A stretch of DNA of 64,000 bases from Actinomycetospora chiangmaiensis DSM 45062. GTDB taxonomy: Bacteria; Actinomycetota; Actinomycetes; Mycobacteriales; Pseudonocardiaceae. Shown in pieces: positions 1 through 9,962 of this stretch (position 1 is the stretch's first letter; each line of letters starts with the position of its first letter). The position numbers and the translations under genes are program-made. The DNA lies in the NCBI RefSeq assembly GCF_000379625.1, contig NZ_KB903223.1, forward strand, positions 1-64,000, in the 5' to 3' direction. The notes under the pieces are model-generated. The model searched no databases. It was given only the letters and a program-made list of their open reading frames with translations, and was not told the DNA's origin.

Positions 1-1
1 C

Positions 2-832
2 CCCGAGTCCGAACAACACCCCGGCAGCCCCACCGCGTCGATGCCGCTCCCGGACCTCGACGACCACGACGACACCGGCCCCGACGACGACCTCCCCGGC
101 AACGGCGCTCCCGCCCACCGCGAACCCACCGACACCGGAGACGCCTTCGACGGGGACGGGGAGGCGGAGCCCGCCACCTTCGGGCCCGCGGCACCCGAGC
201 CGGACGACGACGACGTCCAGCCCGACGAGGTCGACGACGCCGCCGACCCGCCACCCGAGCCCGGCAGCGCTGACCCCGATCCGCCGCCGCCCCCGCCGTG
301 GACGCCACCGGACGCCGGGGCGATGACCCTGCCCGGCCGCGAACGGGTCACCCTCACCGTCACACTGGACTACGACACGCTGCGCCACCAACTCACCGAC
401 ACCAGCCAGACTCTGGCGCTGCTCGGGGACTCCACCTGGATCCGGCCCGAGACCGCCCGACGGTTGGCGTGCGACGCCGACGTCATCCCGATGGTCCTCG
501 GCTCCCACGGCGAGGTCCTCGACGTCGGCCGCAAGACCCGGGCCATCCCCACCGCCACCGCACGGGCTGTCATCCACCGCGACCGGCACTGCGCGTTCCC
601 CGGCTGCCGACGACGCGCCCACACCACCGAGATCCACCACATCGTCCACTGGGCCGACCACGGCGACACCACGCCCGACAACCTCGTGTGCCTGTGCCGC
701 TATCACCACGACCTGGTCCACCACGCCGGCTGGACCGTCGCGATGGTCGACCGCCAGCCCTGGTTCACCCCACCGCAGTGGCTCGACCACACCCGAACAC
801 CACGACACAACCGGCCGTGGCAGCTCGTCTGA
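2..832 (+). CDS. DUF222/HNH endonuclease family protein, 3' part
   Basis: The reading frame is open to the first base of the window, so the N-terminus and most of the DUF222 (13E12-repeat) domain lie upstream. The visible part begins with about 90 residues rich in Asp, Glu and Pro, probably a disordered linker. The end of a DUF222-like segment follows (RERVTLTVTLDYDTL). The C-terminus is an HNH nuclease module with CAFPGC, then HHIVHWADHG, then CRYHHDLVH, which supplies paired Cys and the His/Asn metal-site residues. The family occurs in many copies in actinobacteria and its physiological role is poorly defined. Nuclease fold assignment is firm; biological function is unknown. Confidence 0.85.
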   Translation, partial: PESEQHPGSPTASMPLPDLDDHDDTGPDDDLPGNGAPAHREPTDTGDAFDGDGEAEPATFGPAAPEPDDDDVQPDEVDDAADPPPEPGSADPDPPPPPPWTPPDAGAMTLPGRERVTLTVTLDYDTLRHQLTDTSQTLALLGDSTWIRPETARRLACDADVIPMVLGSHGEVLDVGRKTRAIPTATARAVIHRDRHCAFPGCRRRAHTTEIHHIVHWADHGDTTPDNLVCLCRYHHDLVHHAGWTVAMVDRQPWFTPPQWLDHTRTPRHNRPWQLV

Positions 833-835
833 CCG

Positions 836-1216
836 TCAGTTCGTCGGGTGCAGGTGATGGATGTCGAAGGGCTTGTTCGTGACGAACAGGAACGTGCAGT
901 CGGCGTCGTCCGTGGCGCCGTGCTCCATCGACCCACCCTCGGGGAACCACACGAAGCTGCCCGACCCGTAGGTGCCCTGGTGGGTCCGCAACGTCCCGGA
1001 GAGCACGTAGATCCCGTGCCCGCAGGGGTGCGTGTGCCACGGGTTCGTGAACCCTGCCCGGTACACCATCTTGACCAGCATCATGCCGGTCTCGGGGTCG
1101 TCGAGGAGCGGCACGTGCTCGAGGACGGCGTCGATCGCGGGGACCGGGAAGTCCTCCCAGGCGGCCGTGGTGGTGTCGGTGACGACGAGCTCGACGGGCT
1201 CGGGTGCGGCGGTCAT
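836..1216 (-). CDS. Small cupin-domain protein
   Basis: This encodes 126 aa from the ATG at 1216. An upstream in-frame start at 1327 would add a low-complexity leader that does not look coding. A single cupin barrel is visible, with the metal-site motif NPWHTHPCGHGIYVLSG and a later half near SFVWFPEGGSMEHGA. The HTH...G...E pattern suggests a metal-binding cupin of the kind found in small dioxygenases or isomerases, but the substrate cannot be read from sequence. It is divergent from the aldo/keto reductase at 1385, with about 170 bp between them. No strong ribosome-binding site is visible, so it may be leaderless. Confidence 0.75.
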   Translation of the reverse strand: MTAAPEPVELVVTDTTTAAWEDFPVPAIDAVLEHVPLLDDPETGMMLVKMVYRAGFTNPWHTHPCGHGIYVLSGTLRTHQGTYGSGSFVWFPEGGSMEHGATDDADCTFLFVTNKPFDIHHLHPTN

Positions 1217-1384
1217 GGGCGAGGAGCATTCGCCGGGGTCGTGACGAGGCGATGTCACCCGGAGGGCGGGCAGATCACGCCGCGCAGCGGGTTCGGCGGC
1301 GGCAGGCGGACGCCAAGTGCACGCCAAGTTCGGGCGCCGAGGCTCGCCGGCACACCGTGCACCGGCTCGACCCTGGAGTTCCCC

Positions 1385-2427
1385 ATGCGCTACACCACCT
1401 TCGGCCGCAGGACCGGGCTGCCGATCTCCCGAATTGCGCTCGGCACCGGGACCTTCGGCACCGGTGGGGACACGGCACCGAACCAGACGAGGCGCGGCGC
1501 ATCGTCGACCGGTTCGTCGAGGCGGGCGGCACGGTCATCGACACCGCGAACGTCTACCAGGGCGGACAGTCCGAGGAGCTGGTCGGGGACATCGTCAGGC
1601 CGATGCGGGACGACGTCGTGATCGCCACGAAGTTCGGGTTCGGCGCCGACCCGACCCGGCCGTCGTCGGGGAACGGGCGCGCGAGCCTGCGGTCGGCGGT
1701 CGAGGGCAGCCTCCGGCGGCTCGGCACGGACCGCCTCGACGTCCTCTGGGTCCACGGGCCGGACGCGTCGACCCCGGTCGACGAGGTGCTGCGCGGGCTC
1801 TCGGGTCTGGTCGACGCGGGCAAGGTCCTGCACATCGGCTTCTCCAACTTCCCGGCGTGGCGGGTGGCGCGGGCGTCGCTGCTGGCGGACGTCCGCGGGT
1901 GGCCGCCGGTCGCGGGGATCCAGACCGAGTACAGCCTCGTCGAGCGCGGAGCCGATCGGGAACTGCTCCCGATGGCCGAGGCGCTGGGCCTGGGCGTGGC
2001 GCTGTGGTCCCCGCTCGGGGGCGGGCTGCTGACGGGCAAGTACCGCCACGACGGCTTCGGGCGGGCCTCCGAACTCGGGATGCTCGTGCACTCCGAGTCC
2101 TCGGCCCGCACCACCGCGGTGCTCGACACCGTGATCCGGCTCGCGGGGGAACTCGACCGCACCCCGGCGCAGGTGGCGACGGCGTGGGTCCTGGGACGCT
2201 CCCGACGCCTCGCCACGCCCGCGTTCCCGATCGTCGGTCCGCGCTCCCTCACGCACCTCGAGGACTACCTGGCCGCGCTGACCCTGACGCTGACACCGGA
2301 ACAGGTCGACGAGCTCGACCGTCGCAGCGCACCCGAGCTGGGGACTCCGCACGACGGCAACCGGGCGTCGCTGGACGCGACCGGTCGCGGGGGCCGGTTC
2401 GACGGCCCGGTCGTCCCCGTCGCCTGA
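1385..2427 (+). pseudogene. Aldo/keto reductase, interrupted by a one-base frameshift
   Basis: The ATG at 1385, preceded by GGAG, opens an aldo/keto reductase (MRYTTFGRRTGLPIS, then ALGTGTFGT). The frame breaks near 1463-1465. The remainder continues in the frame one base away, from WGHGTEPDEARRI through DTANVYQGGQSEELVG to the end at 2427. Joined, the two parts give a near full-length NADPH-dependent (beta/alpha)8 barrel enzyme with the cofactor-side GFSNFPAWR motif. One base appears lost between GGC ACC GG and TGG GGA. The downstream part is otherwise intact, so this is either a very recent mutation or an assembly/sequencing error. The substrate is unknown. Confidence 0.8.
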
Positions 2428-2432
2428 TCCGC

Positions 2433-2960
2433 TCAGGCGACGACGGGCCACCCCGCGGCGTCGATCCGTGCGCGGGTCCGGGCGACCGCGCCGCGGGTCG
2501 CGTCCCGACGTCGGCCCTCTGTGTCGGTCCGACCGTCGCAGGCATCGATGGGCGCGGCCGCAGCGTCCGCGACGAGGGCGCACCACCAGAGCGTGTCCAC
2601 CGTGGGGGAGTCCTCCCGCTCGAACGCCTCGAGGTCCACCCCGACCTGCTCGGCCTCGACGTCGGCGGCCAGCTGGTGGGCGACCAGCCCGAGCACCCGC
2701 GCCGGATAGCTGCGTGCGCGGAGGAAACGGGCCGCGTCCAGGGGCGGGAACCCGGTGCGCGCCGCGGCGGGGGAGCGGCCGACGTCGAGCAGAACCGCGG
2801 CGTGGAGCAGCGACTCCCGGTCCACCCCCGGCAGGTCCGCCAGCCGGACCGCCTCCCGGGCCGCGGCCTGCGTGTGCCACCACCACTCCGGCCGCCGGTC
2901 CGCGAGCAGGGTCTCGGCGAGCGCCCGCGACGCGGCGAACGACGGCAGGTCCGAGGGCAC
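2433..2960 (-). CDS. HD-domain-like protein with altered HD motif
   Basis: This encodes 175 aa from the GTG at 2960. The longer frame back to 3047 looks non-coding in its first 29 residues. The layout follows small HD phosphohydrolase-like proteins: WWWHTQAAAREAV supplies the first His, then LLHAAVLLDVGRSP, then TGFPPLDAARFLR, then GLVAHQ. The usual LHDIG core reads LLDVG here, so the His of the HD pair is Leu while the Asp remains. Phosphohydrolase activity is therefore doubtful. It is convergent with the aldo/keto reductase and lies 5 bp after it. Family assignment is moderate; function is unknown. Confidence 0.6.
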   Translation of the reverse strand: MPSDLPSFAASRALAETLLADRRPEWWWHTQAAAREAVRLADLPGVDRESLLHAAVLLDVGRSPAAARTGFPPLDAARFLRARSYPARVLGLVAHQLAADVEAEQVGVDLEAFEREDSPTVDTLWWCALVADAAAAPIDACDGRTDTEGRRRDATRGAVARTRARIDAAGWPVVA

Positions 2961-3086
2961 GGACGGCGACGCTAGCCCCGCTCGACGATCACCGCGATGC
3001 CGACCGCCGACCACAGCCGACCCGATCACGTTCATCCACCGCAGCACGGTCGGGACGATCCGGCCGGGCCGGCAGGAGCGGGAGAC

Positions 3087-3866
3087 TCAGCGGCCGGTCC
3101 ACTCCGGGGCGCGCTTCTCGGCGAAGGCGCGCGGGCCCTCCTTCGCGTCCTCGCTGACGAAGATCCGCTTGCGCGTCTCGGCGTTGGCTGCCCAGGCCGC
3201 CTCGCCGAGTTCGTCGTGGTGGGCGGCGGCGATCATCAGCGCCTTGGACTCGCGGACGGCGAGCGGCGCGTTCCCGACGATGGTCGCGGCCATCGCCCGG
3301 GCCGCCTCCAGCGCGGTCCCGGACGGCGCGACGCGGTTGACGAGGCCGAGCTCGTAGGCGCGGGCGGCGGTGATCGGCGCGCCGGTCATCGCGATCTCGA
3401 GGGCGACCGCGCGCGGGATGCGCTGGGGGAGCCGCAGGAGGCCGCCCGCCGCGGCGACGAGGCCGCGGGTGACCTCGGGCAGTCCGAGCTGGGCGTTCTC
3501 GTCGACGATCGCGAGGTCGCAGGACAACATGAGCTCGCAGCCGCCGCCGAAGGCCAGGCCGTTGACCGCGGCGATCGTCGGGGTGGCGACCGCGTGCTGC
3601 GCGAACCCGCCGAACCCCCACTCGGGGTGGTCGGGGTCGGACAGCGTGTCGCCCTGGGCGACCGCCTTGAGATCGGCGCCGGCGCTGAACGCGCGCCCGG
3701 TACCGGTCACGATGATCGCGCGCACCGCCTCGTCGTCGTCCGCCGCCTGCAGGGCCCGGCCGAGCCCCGTCGCGACCACTGAGTTGATCGCGTTCAACGC
3801 CGTCGGACGGTCGAGGGTGATGACGGTGATGCCGTCGGCCGTCTCGACCCGCACCTCATCGGACAC
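3087..3866 (-). CDS. Enoyl-CoA hydratase/isomerase family protein
   Basis: This is 259 aa from the GTG at 3866, preceded by GGAAGGGA. It has the crotonase fold. The oxyanion-hole segments are AFSAGADLK and [16 protein letters not shown], and the Glu-bearing helix is [10 protein letters not shown]. The C-terminal [12 protein letters not shown] is typical of actinobacterial enoyl-CoA hydratases. It probably hydrates or isomerises an enoyl-CoA in fatty or aromatic acid catabolism. Its start overlaps the end of the LLM oxidoreductase gene by 11 bp, so the two are co-transcribed leftward and probably act on the same substrate line. Specificity cannot be told. Confidence 0.88.
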   Translation of the reverse strand: MSDEVRVETADGITVITLDRPTALNAINSVVATGLGRALQAADDDEAVRAIIVTGTGRAFSAGADLKAVAQGDTLSDPDHPEWGFGGFAQHAVATPTIAAVNGLAFGGGCELMLSCDLAIVDENAQLGLPEVTRGLVAAAGGLLRLPQRIPRAVALEIAMTGAPITAARAYELGLVNRVAPSGTALEAARAMAATIVGNAPLAVRESKALMIAAAHHDELGEAAWAANAETRKRIFVSEDAKEGPRAFAEKRAPEWTGR

Positions 3867-4968
3867 TGGTGGTTCCCTTCCCGAGGATCGCGGCCCGCGC
3901 CGCGGCGTCGTCGGCACCCTGCACCACGGCGGCCACCGACCGCAGCGTCTCGCGGTCCGCGTCGTCCTGCACCGCGATCGAGAACTCCACGTCCGTCACC
4001 ACCGGGGCGTACCGCTCGAGCAGCCGGCCGCCGATCTCGTCGTGCAGCCCGATCACCACGAACCGGTCCAGCGTCGCGTCGTCGATCATGCGCGGCAGGT
4101 CCTCCCACCGCTGGGCCTTCGACAGTTCCTTCGCCTCGCCGGCGAGGTCGGAGAGCCCGAGGTGGTCGAACGCGGCCCGGTAGCCCGGCGTCGAGGCGTA
4201 GAACGCGATCCGCGCGCGGGCGTCCTCCACCTTGCGCGCCAGTTCCTCGGGCGTCCGCGCCGAGGCGACCAGCGGCTTCATGCACACGCGGAACTCCTCG
4301 AGCGACCGCCCGGAGCGGGCCGCCCCGCGCCGGACCGCCGGCAGCATCACCTCGGCGATGTAGCTGGAAGTGCACACCGGATGCGGCCGCATCCCGTCGG
4401 CCACCTCGCCGGCCACGGCGCACATGTACGGGTTGACCGCGGCGAGGTGGATCGGGATGTCCGGGTGCTCGATCGGTCCGGCGTCGAACAGCGGCACCAT
4501 GAGATCGAGCCGGTAGTGCTCGCCGTCGAAGGCGAGTGGCGTCCCGTGCTGCCAGGTGTCCCACACCGCGCGGACGGCCTGGACGTACTCCCGCATCCAC
4601 GGCGCCGGGGCGTGCCACTCCATGCCGTACCGCCGCCGGATGTGCCCGCGCACCTGGGTGCCGAGCCCGAGGGTGAACCGCCCGCCCGAGAGCTTCTGCT
4701 GGGTCCACGCCTGCAGCGCCATCACCGTCGGGCTGCGGGGGAAGGCGATCGTGACGGCGGTGGTGGTCCGGAGCCGCTGCGTCGCCGCAGCAGCGAGCGC
4801 GAGGACGACGAACGGGTCGTCCTTCGTCTCCTCCACGGCGATGCCGCCGTAGCCGATGTCCTCGAGGAACCGGGCGGTGTCCGCGACGGCGTGCAGGTCC
4901 AGCGGGGTCTCCGGGGCCCGCAGCCCGGGGTCGACCTTGCCGAGCGGGAGCAGTGTCTCCAGGCGCAC
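3856..4968 (-). CDS. LLM-class (F420-type) oxidoreductase
   Basis: This is 370 aa from the GTG at 4968, with GGAAGA about 9 nt upstream. A longer start at 5022 would run through probable promoter sequence. Luciferase-like monooxygenase features are [10 protein letters not shown] near the N-terminus, [26 protein letters not shown] and the C-terminal [15 protein letters not shown]. Such proteins in actinobacteria usually bind F420 rather than FMN, so it is named as F420-type by family. It lies first in a two-gene leftward operon with the enoyl-CoA hydratase. Substrate unknown. Confidence 0.85.
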   Translation of the reverse strand: MRLETLLPLGKVDPGLRAPETPLDLHAVADTARFLEDIGYGGIAVEETKDDPFVVLALAAAATQRLRTTTAVTIAFPRSPTVMALQAWTQQKLSGGRFTLGLGTQVRGHIRRRYGMEWHAPAPWMREYVQAVRAVWDTWQHGTPLAFDGEHYRLDLMVPLFDAGPIEHPDIPIHLAAVNPYMCAVAGEVADGMRPHPVCTSSYIAEVMLPAVRRGAARSGRSLEEFRVCMKPLVASARTPEELARKVEDARARIAFYASTPGYRAAFDHLGLSDLAGEAKELSKAQRWEDLPRMIDDATLDRFVVIGLHDEIGGRLLERYAPVVTDVEFSIAVQDDADRETLRSVAAVVQGADDAAARAAILGKGTTSVR

Positions 4969-5020
4969 GCGGGGGAGTCTTCCCGTTCCCGACCACCGGT
5001 GCTGGGGCACCCTGGGTGCC

Positions 5021-5152
5021 ATGTCCGAGGATCAGGGCGGCGACCCCGTCTGCTGGGCCCACCTGCTGTGCCCCGCGTGCGGGGCCATGCCCGATCCCGA
5101 CGACCCGGCGTCGGGAACCTGCCCGCGCTGCGGCGAGGAGATCGAGCGATGA
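5021..5152 (+). CDS. Zinc-ribbon microprotein coupled to kynA
   Basis: This 43-aa ORF starts at ATG 5021 and ends in TGA that overlaps the kynA start (ATGA at 5149-5152). It contains two knuckles, CPACG and CPRCG, separated by an acidic loop. That is the plan of a rubredoxin-like zinc ribbon, and an extra Cys lies just before ([12 protein letters not shown]). The overlap implies translational coupling. It may be a regulatory or metal-carrying partner, or only a leader that sets kynA translation. No function is known to me. Confidence 0.6.
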   Translation: MSEDQGGDPVCWAHLLCPACGAMPDPDDPASGTCPRCGEEIER

Positions 5153-5988
5153 CGCGGGACAACACGCGCGACCTCGAGCACGGGATCGTCCGGGACTTCA
5201 CCGAGAACCTGTCCTACGGGCGCTACCTGCACCTCGACGAGCTGCTCACCGCCCAGCACCCGCGCAGCGAGCACCACGACGAGATGCTGTTCGTGATCCA
5301 GCACCAGACCTCGGAGCTCTGGCTGAAGCTGGCGTTGCACGAGCTGTCGACGGCGTGCGACGACCTCGCCCACGACGACCTCCCGCTGGCGCTCAAGCGG
5401 CTCGCACGCGTGAAGCACGTGCAGCGCCAGCTCATCGAGCAGTGGTCGGTGCTCGCGACCCTGACGCCGAGCGAGTACGGCGAGTTCCGCGGGTTCCTGG
5501 GGACGTCGTCGGGGTTCCAGAGCTACCAGTACCGCGCCGTGGAGTTCGTGCTCGGCAACAAGAACGCCGCGATGCTCGAGCTCTTCGCCGACGACCCGAC
5601 GGCGCAGCAGGTGCTCACCGCGGCCCTGGAACGGCCGAGCCTCTACGACGAGTTCCTGCGCCTGCTCGCCCGGCGCGGCCACCCGGTCCCGCCGGAGCTG
5701 CTCGAGCGGGACCTCACGAAGGCGCACGTCGAGAACGCGGGCCTGGTCGACGTGTTCCGCACGATCTACGCCGACCCGGACCGGTACTGGGACCTCTACG
5801 AGACGTGCGAGGAGCTCGTCGACATCGAGGAGAACGTGCAGTTCTGGCGCTTCCGCCACCTCAAGACCGTCGAGCGCACCATCGGCTTCCGCACCGGGAC
5901 CGGGGGGTCGAGCGGCGCGGGGTTCCTGCGGCGCGCCCTCGAGCTCACGTTCTTCCCCGAGCTCTACGCGGTGCGGACGGCACTCTGA
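5149..5988 (+). CDS. kynA: Tryptophan 2,3-dioxygenase
   Basis: This is 279 aa, the expected length for bacterial TDO. The enzyme is a cytoplasmic heme dioxygenase that opens the indole ring of tryptophan to N-formylkynurenine, the first step of the kynurenine pathway. Diagnostic stretches are [12 protein letters not shown] near the N-terminus, [28 protein letters not shown], and the C-terminal [15 protein letters not shown], which carries the probable heme-ligand His, followed by [11 protein letters not shown]. kynB and kynU partners are not adjacent; the neighbours are the microprotein and an aldehyde dehydrogenase. Confidence 0.95.
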   Translation: MTRDNTRDLEHGIVRDFTENLSYGRYLHLDELLTAQHPRSEHHDEMLFVIQHQTSELWLKLALHELSTACDDLAHDDLPLALKRLARVKHVQRQLIEQWSVLATLTPSEYGEFRGFLGTSSGFQSYQYRAVEFVLGNKNAAMLELFADDPTAQQVLTAALERPSLYDEFLRLLARRGHPVPPELLERDLTKAHVENAGLVDVFRTIYADPDRYWDLYETCEELVDIEENVQFWRFRHLKTVERTIGFRTGTGGSSGAGFLRRALELTFFPELYAVRTAL

Positions 5989-6137
5989 TCGTCCCGGGTA
6001 GCGGGCTCGTACGGCCCCGGCACGCGACCCCGTCCGAACGGAGGGTGGGGCGTCGGTCCGCGCCGTCTTCGGGGGCGACACTGTCGGTGGGTGCTGGCAG
6101 AGTCGCCTCCAACGTCGTCGCCGACCCGGAGGCCCCC

Positions 6138-7610
6138 GTGAGCGAGCTCGAGACACTGCGCATGTTGATCGGCGGGAAGCCCGTCGACGCGATCTCCGGG
6201 AAGACCTTCGAGTCGCAGAACCCGTACACGGGCCAGAGCTGGGCCGTGATCCCCGACGGCGACACCGACGACATCGACGCCGCCGTCGCGGCCGCCCGCT
6301 CCGCCTTCGAGGGCGAGTGGGGCTCGATGACGGCGTTCGGCCGCGCGGCGTGCCTGCGCAAGCTCGGCGACCTCATCACCGCCAACGCCGAGCGGCTCGC
6401 CCGGCTCGAGGTGAACGACTCCGGGAAGCTCTACCGGGAGATGCTCGGCCAGCTCAACGCGCTGGGCAGCTGGTACCACTACTACGCGGGCCTCGCGACG
6501 GCCATCGAGGGCGCGCAGCCGCCGTCGCCGAACCCGAACTACCTCGTCTACACCCGGCGGGAGCCGGTCGGCGTCGTCGCCTGCATCACGCCGTGGAACT
6601 CCCCGTTGCTGCTGATGAGCTGGAAGGTCGCACCGGCGCTGGCCGCAGGTTGCACCGTCGTCGTCAAGCCCAGCGAGCACGCGCCGGGCTCCACCCTCGG
6701 ATTCGCCGAACTGATCGAACAGGCCGGCATCCCGGCGGGCGTCGTCAACGTCGTCACGACGCTGCGCGGCGAGGTCGGCGGCCACCTGGCGGCGCACCCC
6801 GGGGTCGACAAGGTGGCGTTCACCGGGTCCACCGCCACCGGCATCAAGGTCGGCCACGCCGCGATGGACAACCTCAACCCGGTCACCCTGGAGCTGGGCG
6901 GCAAGTCGCCGCAGGTGGTGTTCGCCGACGCCGACCTGCAGGCCGCCGCCAACGGCCTCGTCGCCGGGGTGTTCGCCGCGACCGGCCAGACCTGCATGGC
7001 CGGGTCGCGCCTGGTGGTGCACGCCGACGTCCACGACGAGCTCGTCCGTCTCGTCGCCGAGCGCGCCGGGCAGATCAAGCTGGGTGACCCGTTCGGCGAG
7101 GACACCGAGATGGGTCCGGTCGCGAACAAGCCGCAGTACGAGAAGGTGCTCGGCTACCTGGAGACCGCGCGGAACGAGGGCGCCACGATCCAGTACGGCG
7201 GGTCGGCCGAGGAGGCGCTCGGCGGCTACTTCGTGAAGCCCACGGTGCTCACCGTCAAGCCGAGCGACACCGTCTTCCGCGAGGAGGTGTTCGGCCCGGT
7301 CCTCTCGGCGGTGACGTTCACCGACGAGGAGGAGGCGATCAAGCTCGCCAACGACACGCCCTACGGGCTCGCGGGTGCGGTGTGGACCAAGGACGTGCAC
7401 CGGGCGCACCGGGTCGCCGGCAAGATCCGGGCCGGGACGGTCTGGATCAACGCCTACCGCGCGGTCGCCCCGAGCGTGCCCTTCGGCGGCTACAAGATGT
7501 CCGGCCTCGGGCGCGAGAACGGCCACGCCGGCCTGGAGCCCTACCTCGAGACCAAGTCGGTGTGGGTGGAGCTCACGGGCGGCACGCGCGACCCGTTCAC
7601 CCTGGGCTGA
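6138..7610 (+). CDS. NAD(P)-dependent aldehyde dehydrogenase
   Basis: This is 490 aa from the GTG at 6138, with GGAGG 5-6 nt before it. All ALDH hallmarks are present: [22 protein letters not shown], the catalytic Glu in LELGGKSPQ, the nucleophile in GQTCMAGS, and EEVFGPVLS. It oxidises an aldehyde to the acid using NAD(P). The actinobacterial look and the downstream position to kynA might suggest a 2-aminomuconate semialdehyde type role, but the 150-bp gap and generic motifs do not prove this. The end overlaps the convergent hypothetical gene by 14 bp. Confidence 0.92.
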   Translation: MSELETLRMLIGGKPVDAISGKTFESQNPYTGQSWAVIPDGDTDDIDAAVAAARSAFEGEWGSMTAFGRAACLRKLGDLITANAERLARLEVNDSGKLYREMLGQLNALGSWYHYYAGLATAIEGAQPPSPNPNYLVYTRREPVGVVACITPWNSPLLLMSWKVAPALAAGCTVVVKPSEHAPGSTLGFAELIEQAGIPAGVVNVVTTLRGEVGGHLAAHPGVDKVAFTGSTATGIKVGHAAMDNLNPVTLELGGKSPQVVFADADLQAAANGLVAGVFAATGQTCMAGSRLVVHADVHDELVRLVAERAGQIKLGDPFGEDTEMGPVANKPQYEKVLGYLETARNEGATIQYGGSAEEALGGYFVKPTVLTVKPSDTVFREEVFGPVLSAVTFTDEEEAIKLANDTPYGLAGAVWTKDVHRAHRVAGKIRAGTVWINAYRAVAPSVPFGGYKMSGLGRENGHAGLEPYLETKSVWVELTGGTRDPFTLG

Positions 7611-7986
7611 GTCCTGGGCCGATCTCGGGGCCGAACTCGGGGCTGATCTGCACCTGTGGCTCCCGCCCCGGGATGAGGACGGTCATCACGACGCCGAGCG
7701 TGGTGCCGTCGTCGTCCCGGGCCAGGTGGTCGACCACCCGGCTGCGCAGCACGAGGCGGCTCCCGTGGCGGACCCGCTCGGGCACGCCGTCGCCGGGGTA
7801 GGCCGGGTCGAACCCGACCCGCTGCAGTCCGGCGACCGTGTCCACCCCCTCCGCGAGGGCGCGCGCGGCCCCCAGCAGCGCGTCGTGATCGGCATCCCGG
7901 GGTAGCCCGACCGGGCCGATCCGCCGCATCACGTGCAGCCGCAGGGCACCCGCCACCACGAGGCGCCGCGCGGCGGGGTCGGTCAT
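7597..7986 (-). CDS. Hypothetical protein
   Basis: A 129-aa frame runs from the ATG at 7986. I do not recognise a family. The protein is globular-looking, with a hydrophobic C-terminal strand (LGVVMTVLIPG) and a Pro-rich tail. It is divergent from the aconitase gene with only 29 bp between starts, so the two would have to share or overlap promoters. Its 3' end overlaps the aldehyde dehydrogenase stop. The ribosome-binding site is poor. It could be a real small gene or a fortuitous antisense frame. Confidence 0.45.
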   Translation of the reverse strand: MTDPAARRLVVAGALRLHVMRRIGPVGLPRDADHDALLGAARALAEGVDTVAGLQRVGFDPAYPGDGVPERVRHGSRLVLRSRVVDHLARDDDGTTLGVVMTVLIPGREPQVQISPEFGPEIGPGLSPG

Positions 7987-8015
7987 GTCGGCAGTGTCGT
8001 CGAGAAGGAGCGGTC

Positions 8016-9962
8016 GTGCCGGAGAACCTGATCAGGCGGATCCTCGCCGACCACCTCCGGGAGGGGGAGCTGACGCCGGGCGCGGAGATCGTCCTCGACG
8101 TCGACCAGGTCCTCATCGAGGACGCCACGGGTTCGATGTGTGCGCTGCAGTTCGAGGAGCTCGGGGTCGACCGCGTCGCGGTGTCGCCGTCGGTCATGTA
8201 CGTCGACCACAACGTGCTGCAGATCGACGGCCGCAACATGGACGAGCACCGCTACCTGCGGACGTTCGCGGCCCGTTACGGCCTGCACTTCTCCCGGCCC
8301 GGCAACGGCATCTCCCACTACGTGCACCTGGAGCGCTTCGCCCGGCCCGGCGCGCTGCTGCTCGGGGCGGACTCGCACTCGACGATGTCGGGCGCGGTCG
8401 GGATGGTCGCGTTCGGCGCGGGCGGGCTCGACGTGGCCGTCGCGATGGCCGGGCACGGCGTCGCGACCGCCGCACCCGCCGTCGTGAACGTGGAGCTCCG
8501 CGGCGAGCTGCCGCCGTGGGTGGCGGCCAAGGACGTGATCCTCGAGCTGCTGCGACGGCACGGGGTGCGCGGCGGGCAGGGTCGGGCCTATGAGTTCACG
8601 GGCCCGGGTGCAGCGGCGCTGTCGGTGCTCGAGCGCGGCTCGATCTGCAACATGATCACCGAGCTCGGTGCGCTGGCCGCGGTGTTCCCCGCCGACGAGC
8701 AGGTGCGCTCGTGGCTGCGGGCGCAGGAGCGCGAGGCGGACTTCGCCGAGGTGGCCGCGGACGCCGACGCGGTCTACGACGAGCACGAGGTGATCGAGCT
8801 CGGCGACCTGGAGCCGCTGATCGCGTGCCCGTCGTCGCCGGGGTCGGTGGTCCCGGTGCGCGAGGTGGCGGGCACCGAGGTGGTGCAGGTGTGCGTCGGG
8901 TCGTCGGTGAACTCCTCCTACGAGGACCTCGCGATCGTCGGCGCGGTGCTGCGCGAGGAGATCGTGCACCCGGCGATCGAGATGACGGTGACGCCGGGCT
9001 CGCGCCAGATCCTCGACCGGGTCGCCCGCGGCGGGGTGTACGCGGAGCTGGTCGCGGCGGGCGCGCGGATGCTCGAGCCGGTCTGCGGCCCGTGCATCGG
9101 GGTGGGCCAGGCGCCGAGCGCGGGCAAGCCGTCGGTGCGCACGTTCAACCGCAACTTCCCCGGCCGCAGCGGCACCGCGGGCGACGAGGTCTACCTGTGC
9201 TCGCCGCCGACCGCCGCCGCGACCGCCCTGCACGGGGTCATCACCGACCCGCGCGAGCTGGGCGAGGTGCCGACGGTCGACCCGCCGTCGATGAACCCGC
9301 GGCGGGTCGACGACCAGATCCTCGCGCCCCTTCCCGACGACGAGGCGGCGCAGGTCGAGGTGGTCCGCGGGCCGAACATCGTGTCGCCGCCGGCCGGGGC
9401 CCAGGTGCCCGACCGGCTGGACGACCCGGTGCTCATCGTGGTCGGTGACGACGTCTCCACCGGGGACATGGCGCCCGACGGCATGGGCATGAGCGACTGG
9501 TCGAACATCCCGGAGTGCGCCCGCTCGATGTTCCTGCGCCAGGACCCGGAGTTCCACGACCGGGCCCTGCAGCGCGAGCACGGCGTGATCGTCGGCGGCC
9601 ACAACTACGGGCAGGGGTCGTCCCGCGAGCAGGCGGCCCAGGCCGCGCTGTACCTCGGGGCCCGCGCCGTGATCGCGGCGAGCTTCGCGCGCATCCACCG
9701 GGCGAACCTCATCGCGCAGGGGATCGTGCCGCTCGAGTTCGTCGACGCCGAGGACCACGGTCGGGCGGAGAACGACCAGATCTGGACCGTCGAGGGGCTG
9801 CGCGACGCCGTGGAGTCGGGCGCCGAGGAGGTGACCGCGACCGTCGACGGTGGGCGCGAGGTGCGGCTGCGGCTGCGGCTGGCGCCCCGCGAACGGGCGA
9901 CCCTCCTGGCCGGCGGCACGATCGCGCGGCTGCGGGGCGAGCGCAGCGACGGGAAGGGATGA
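8016..9962 (+). CDS. Aconitase-family hydratase (single-chain with swivel domain)
   Basis: This is 648 aa from the GTG at 8016, with AAGGAG 5 nt upstream. The catalytic part carries LLGADSHSTMSGAVG and the cluster motif PVCGPCIGVG (Cys357, Cys360). The C-terminal swivel domain carries HNYGQGSSREQAA. The length and domain order match the compact aconitate hydratase type that interconverts citrate and isocitrate. The SCTN motif that normally supplies the first Fe-S cysteine reads SSVN (Ser297), with the nearest Cys at 293. Activity or the substrate may therefore differ from classical aconitase. The last codons (GERSDGKG) are already part of the tandem repeat that follows. Confidence 0.85.
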   Translation: MPENLIRRILADHLREGELTPGAEIVLDVDQVLIEDATGSMCALQFEELGVDRVAVSPSVMYVDHNVLQIDGRNMDEHRYLRTFAARYGLHFSRPGNGISHYVHLERFARPGALLLGADSHSTMSGAVGMVAFGAGGLDVAVAMAGHGVATAAPAVVNVELRGELPPWVAAKDVILELLRRHGVRGGQGRAYEFTGPGAAALSVLERGSICNMITELGALAAVFPADEQVRSWLRAQEREADFAEVAADADAVYDEHEVIELGDLEPLIACPSSPGSVVPVREVAGTEVVQVCVGSSVNSSYEDLAIVGAVLREEIVHPAIEMTVTPGSRQILDRVARGGVYAELVAAGARMLEPVCGPCIGVGQAPSAGKPSVRTFNRNFPGRSGTAGDEVYLCSPPTAAATALHGVITDPRELGEVPTVDPPSMNPRRVDDQILAPLPDDEAAQVEVVRGPNIVSPPAGAQVPDRLDDPVLIVVGDDVSTGDMAPDGMGMSDWSNIPECARSMFLRQDPEFHDRALQREHGVIVGGHNYGQGSSREQAAQAALYLGARAVIAASFARIHRANLIAQGIVPLEFVDAEDHGRAENDQIWTVEGLRDAVESGAEEVTATVDGGREVRLRLRLAPRERATLLAGGTIARLRGERSDGKG

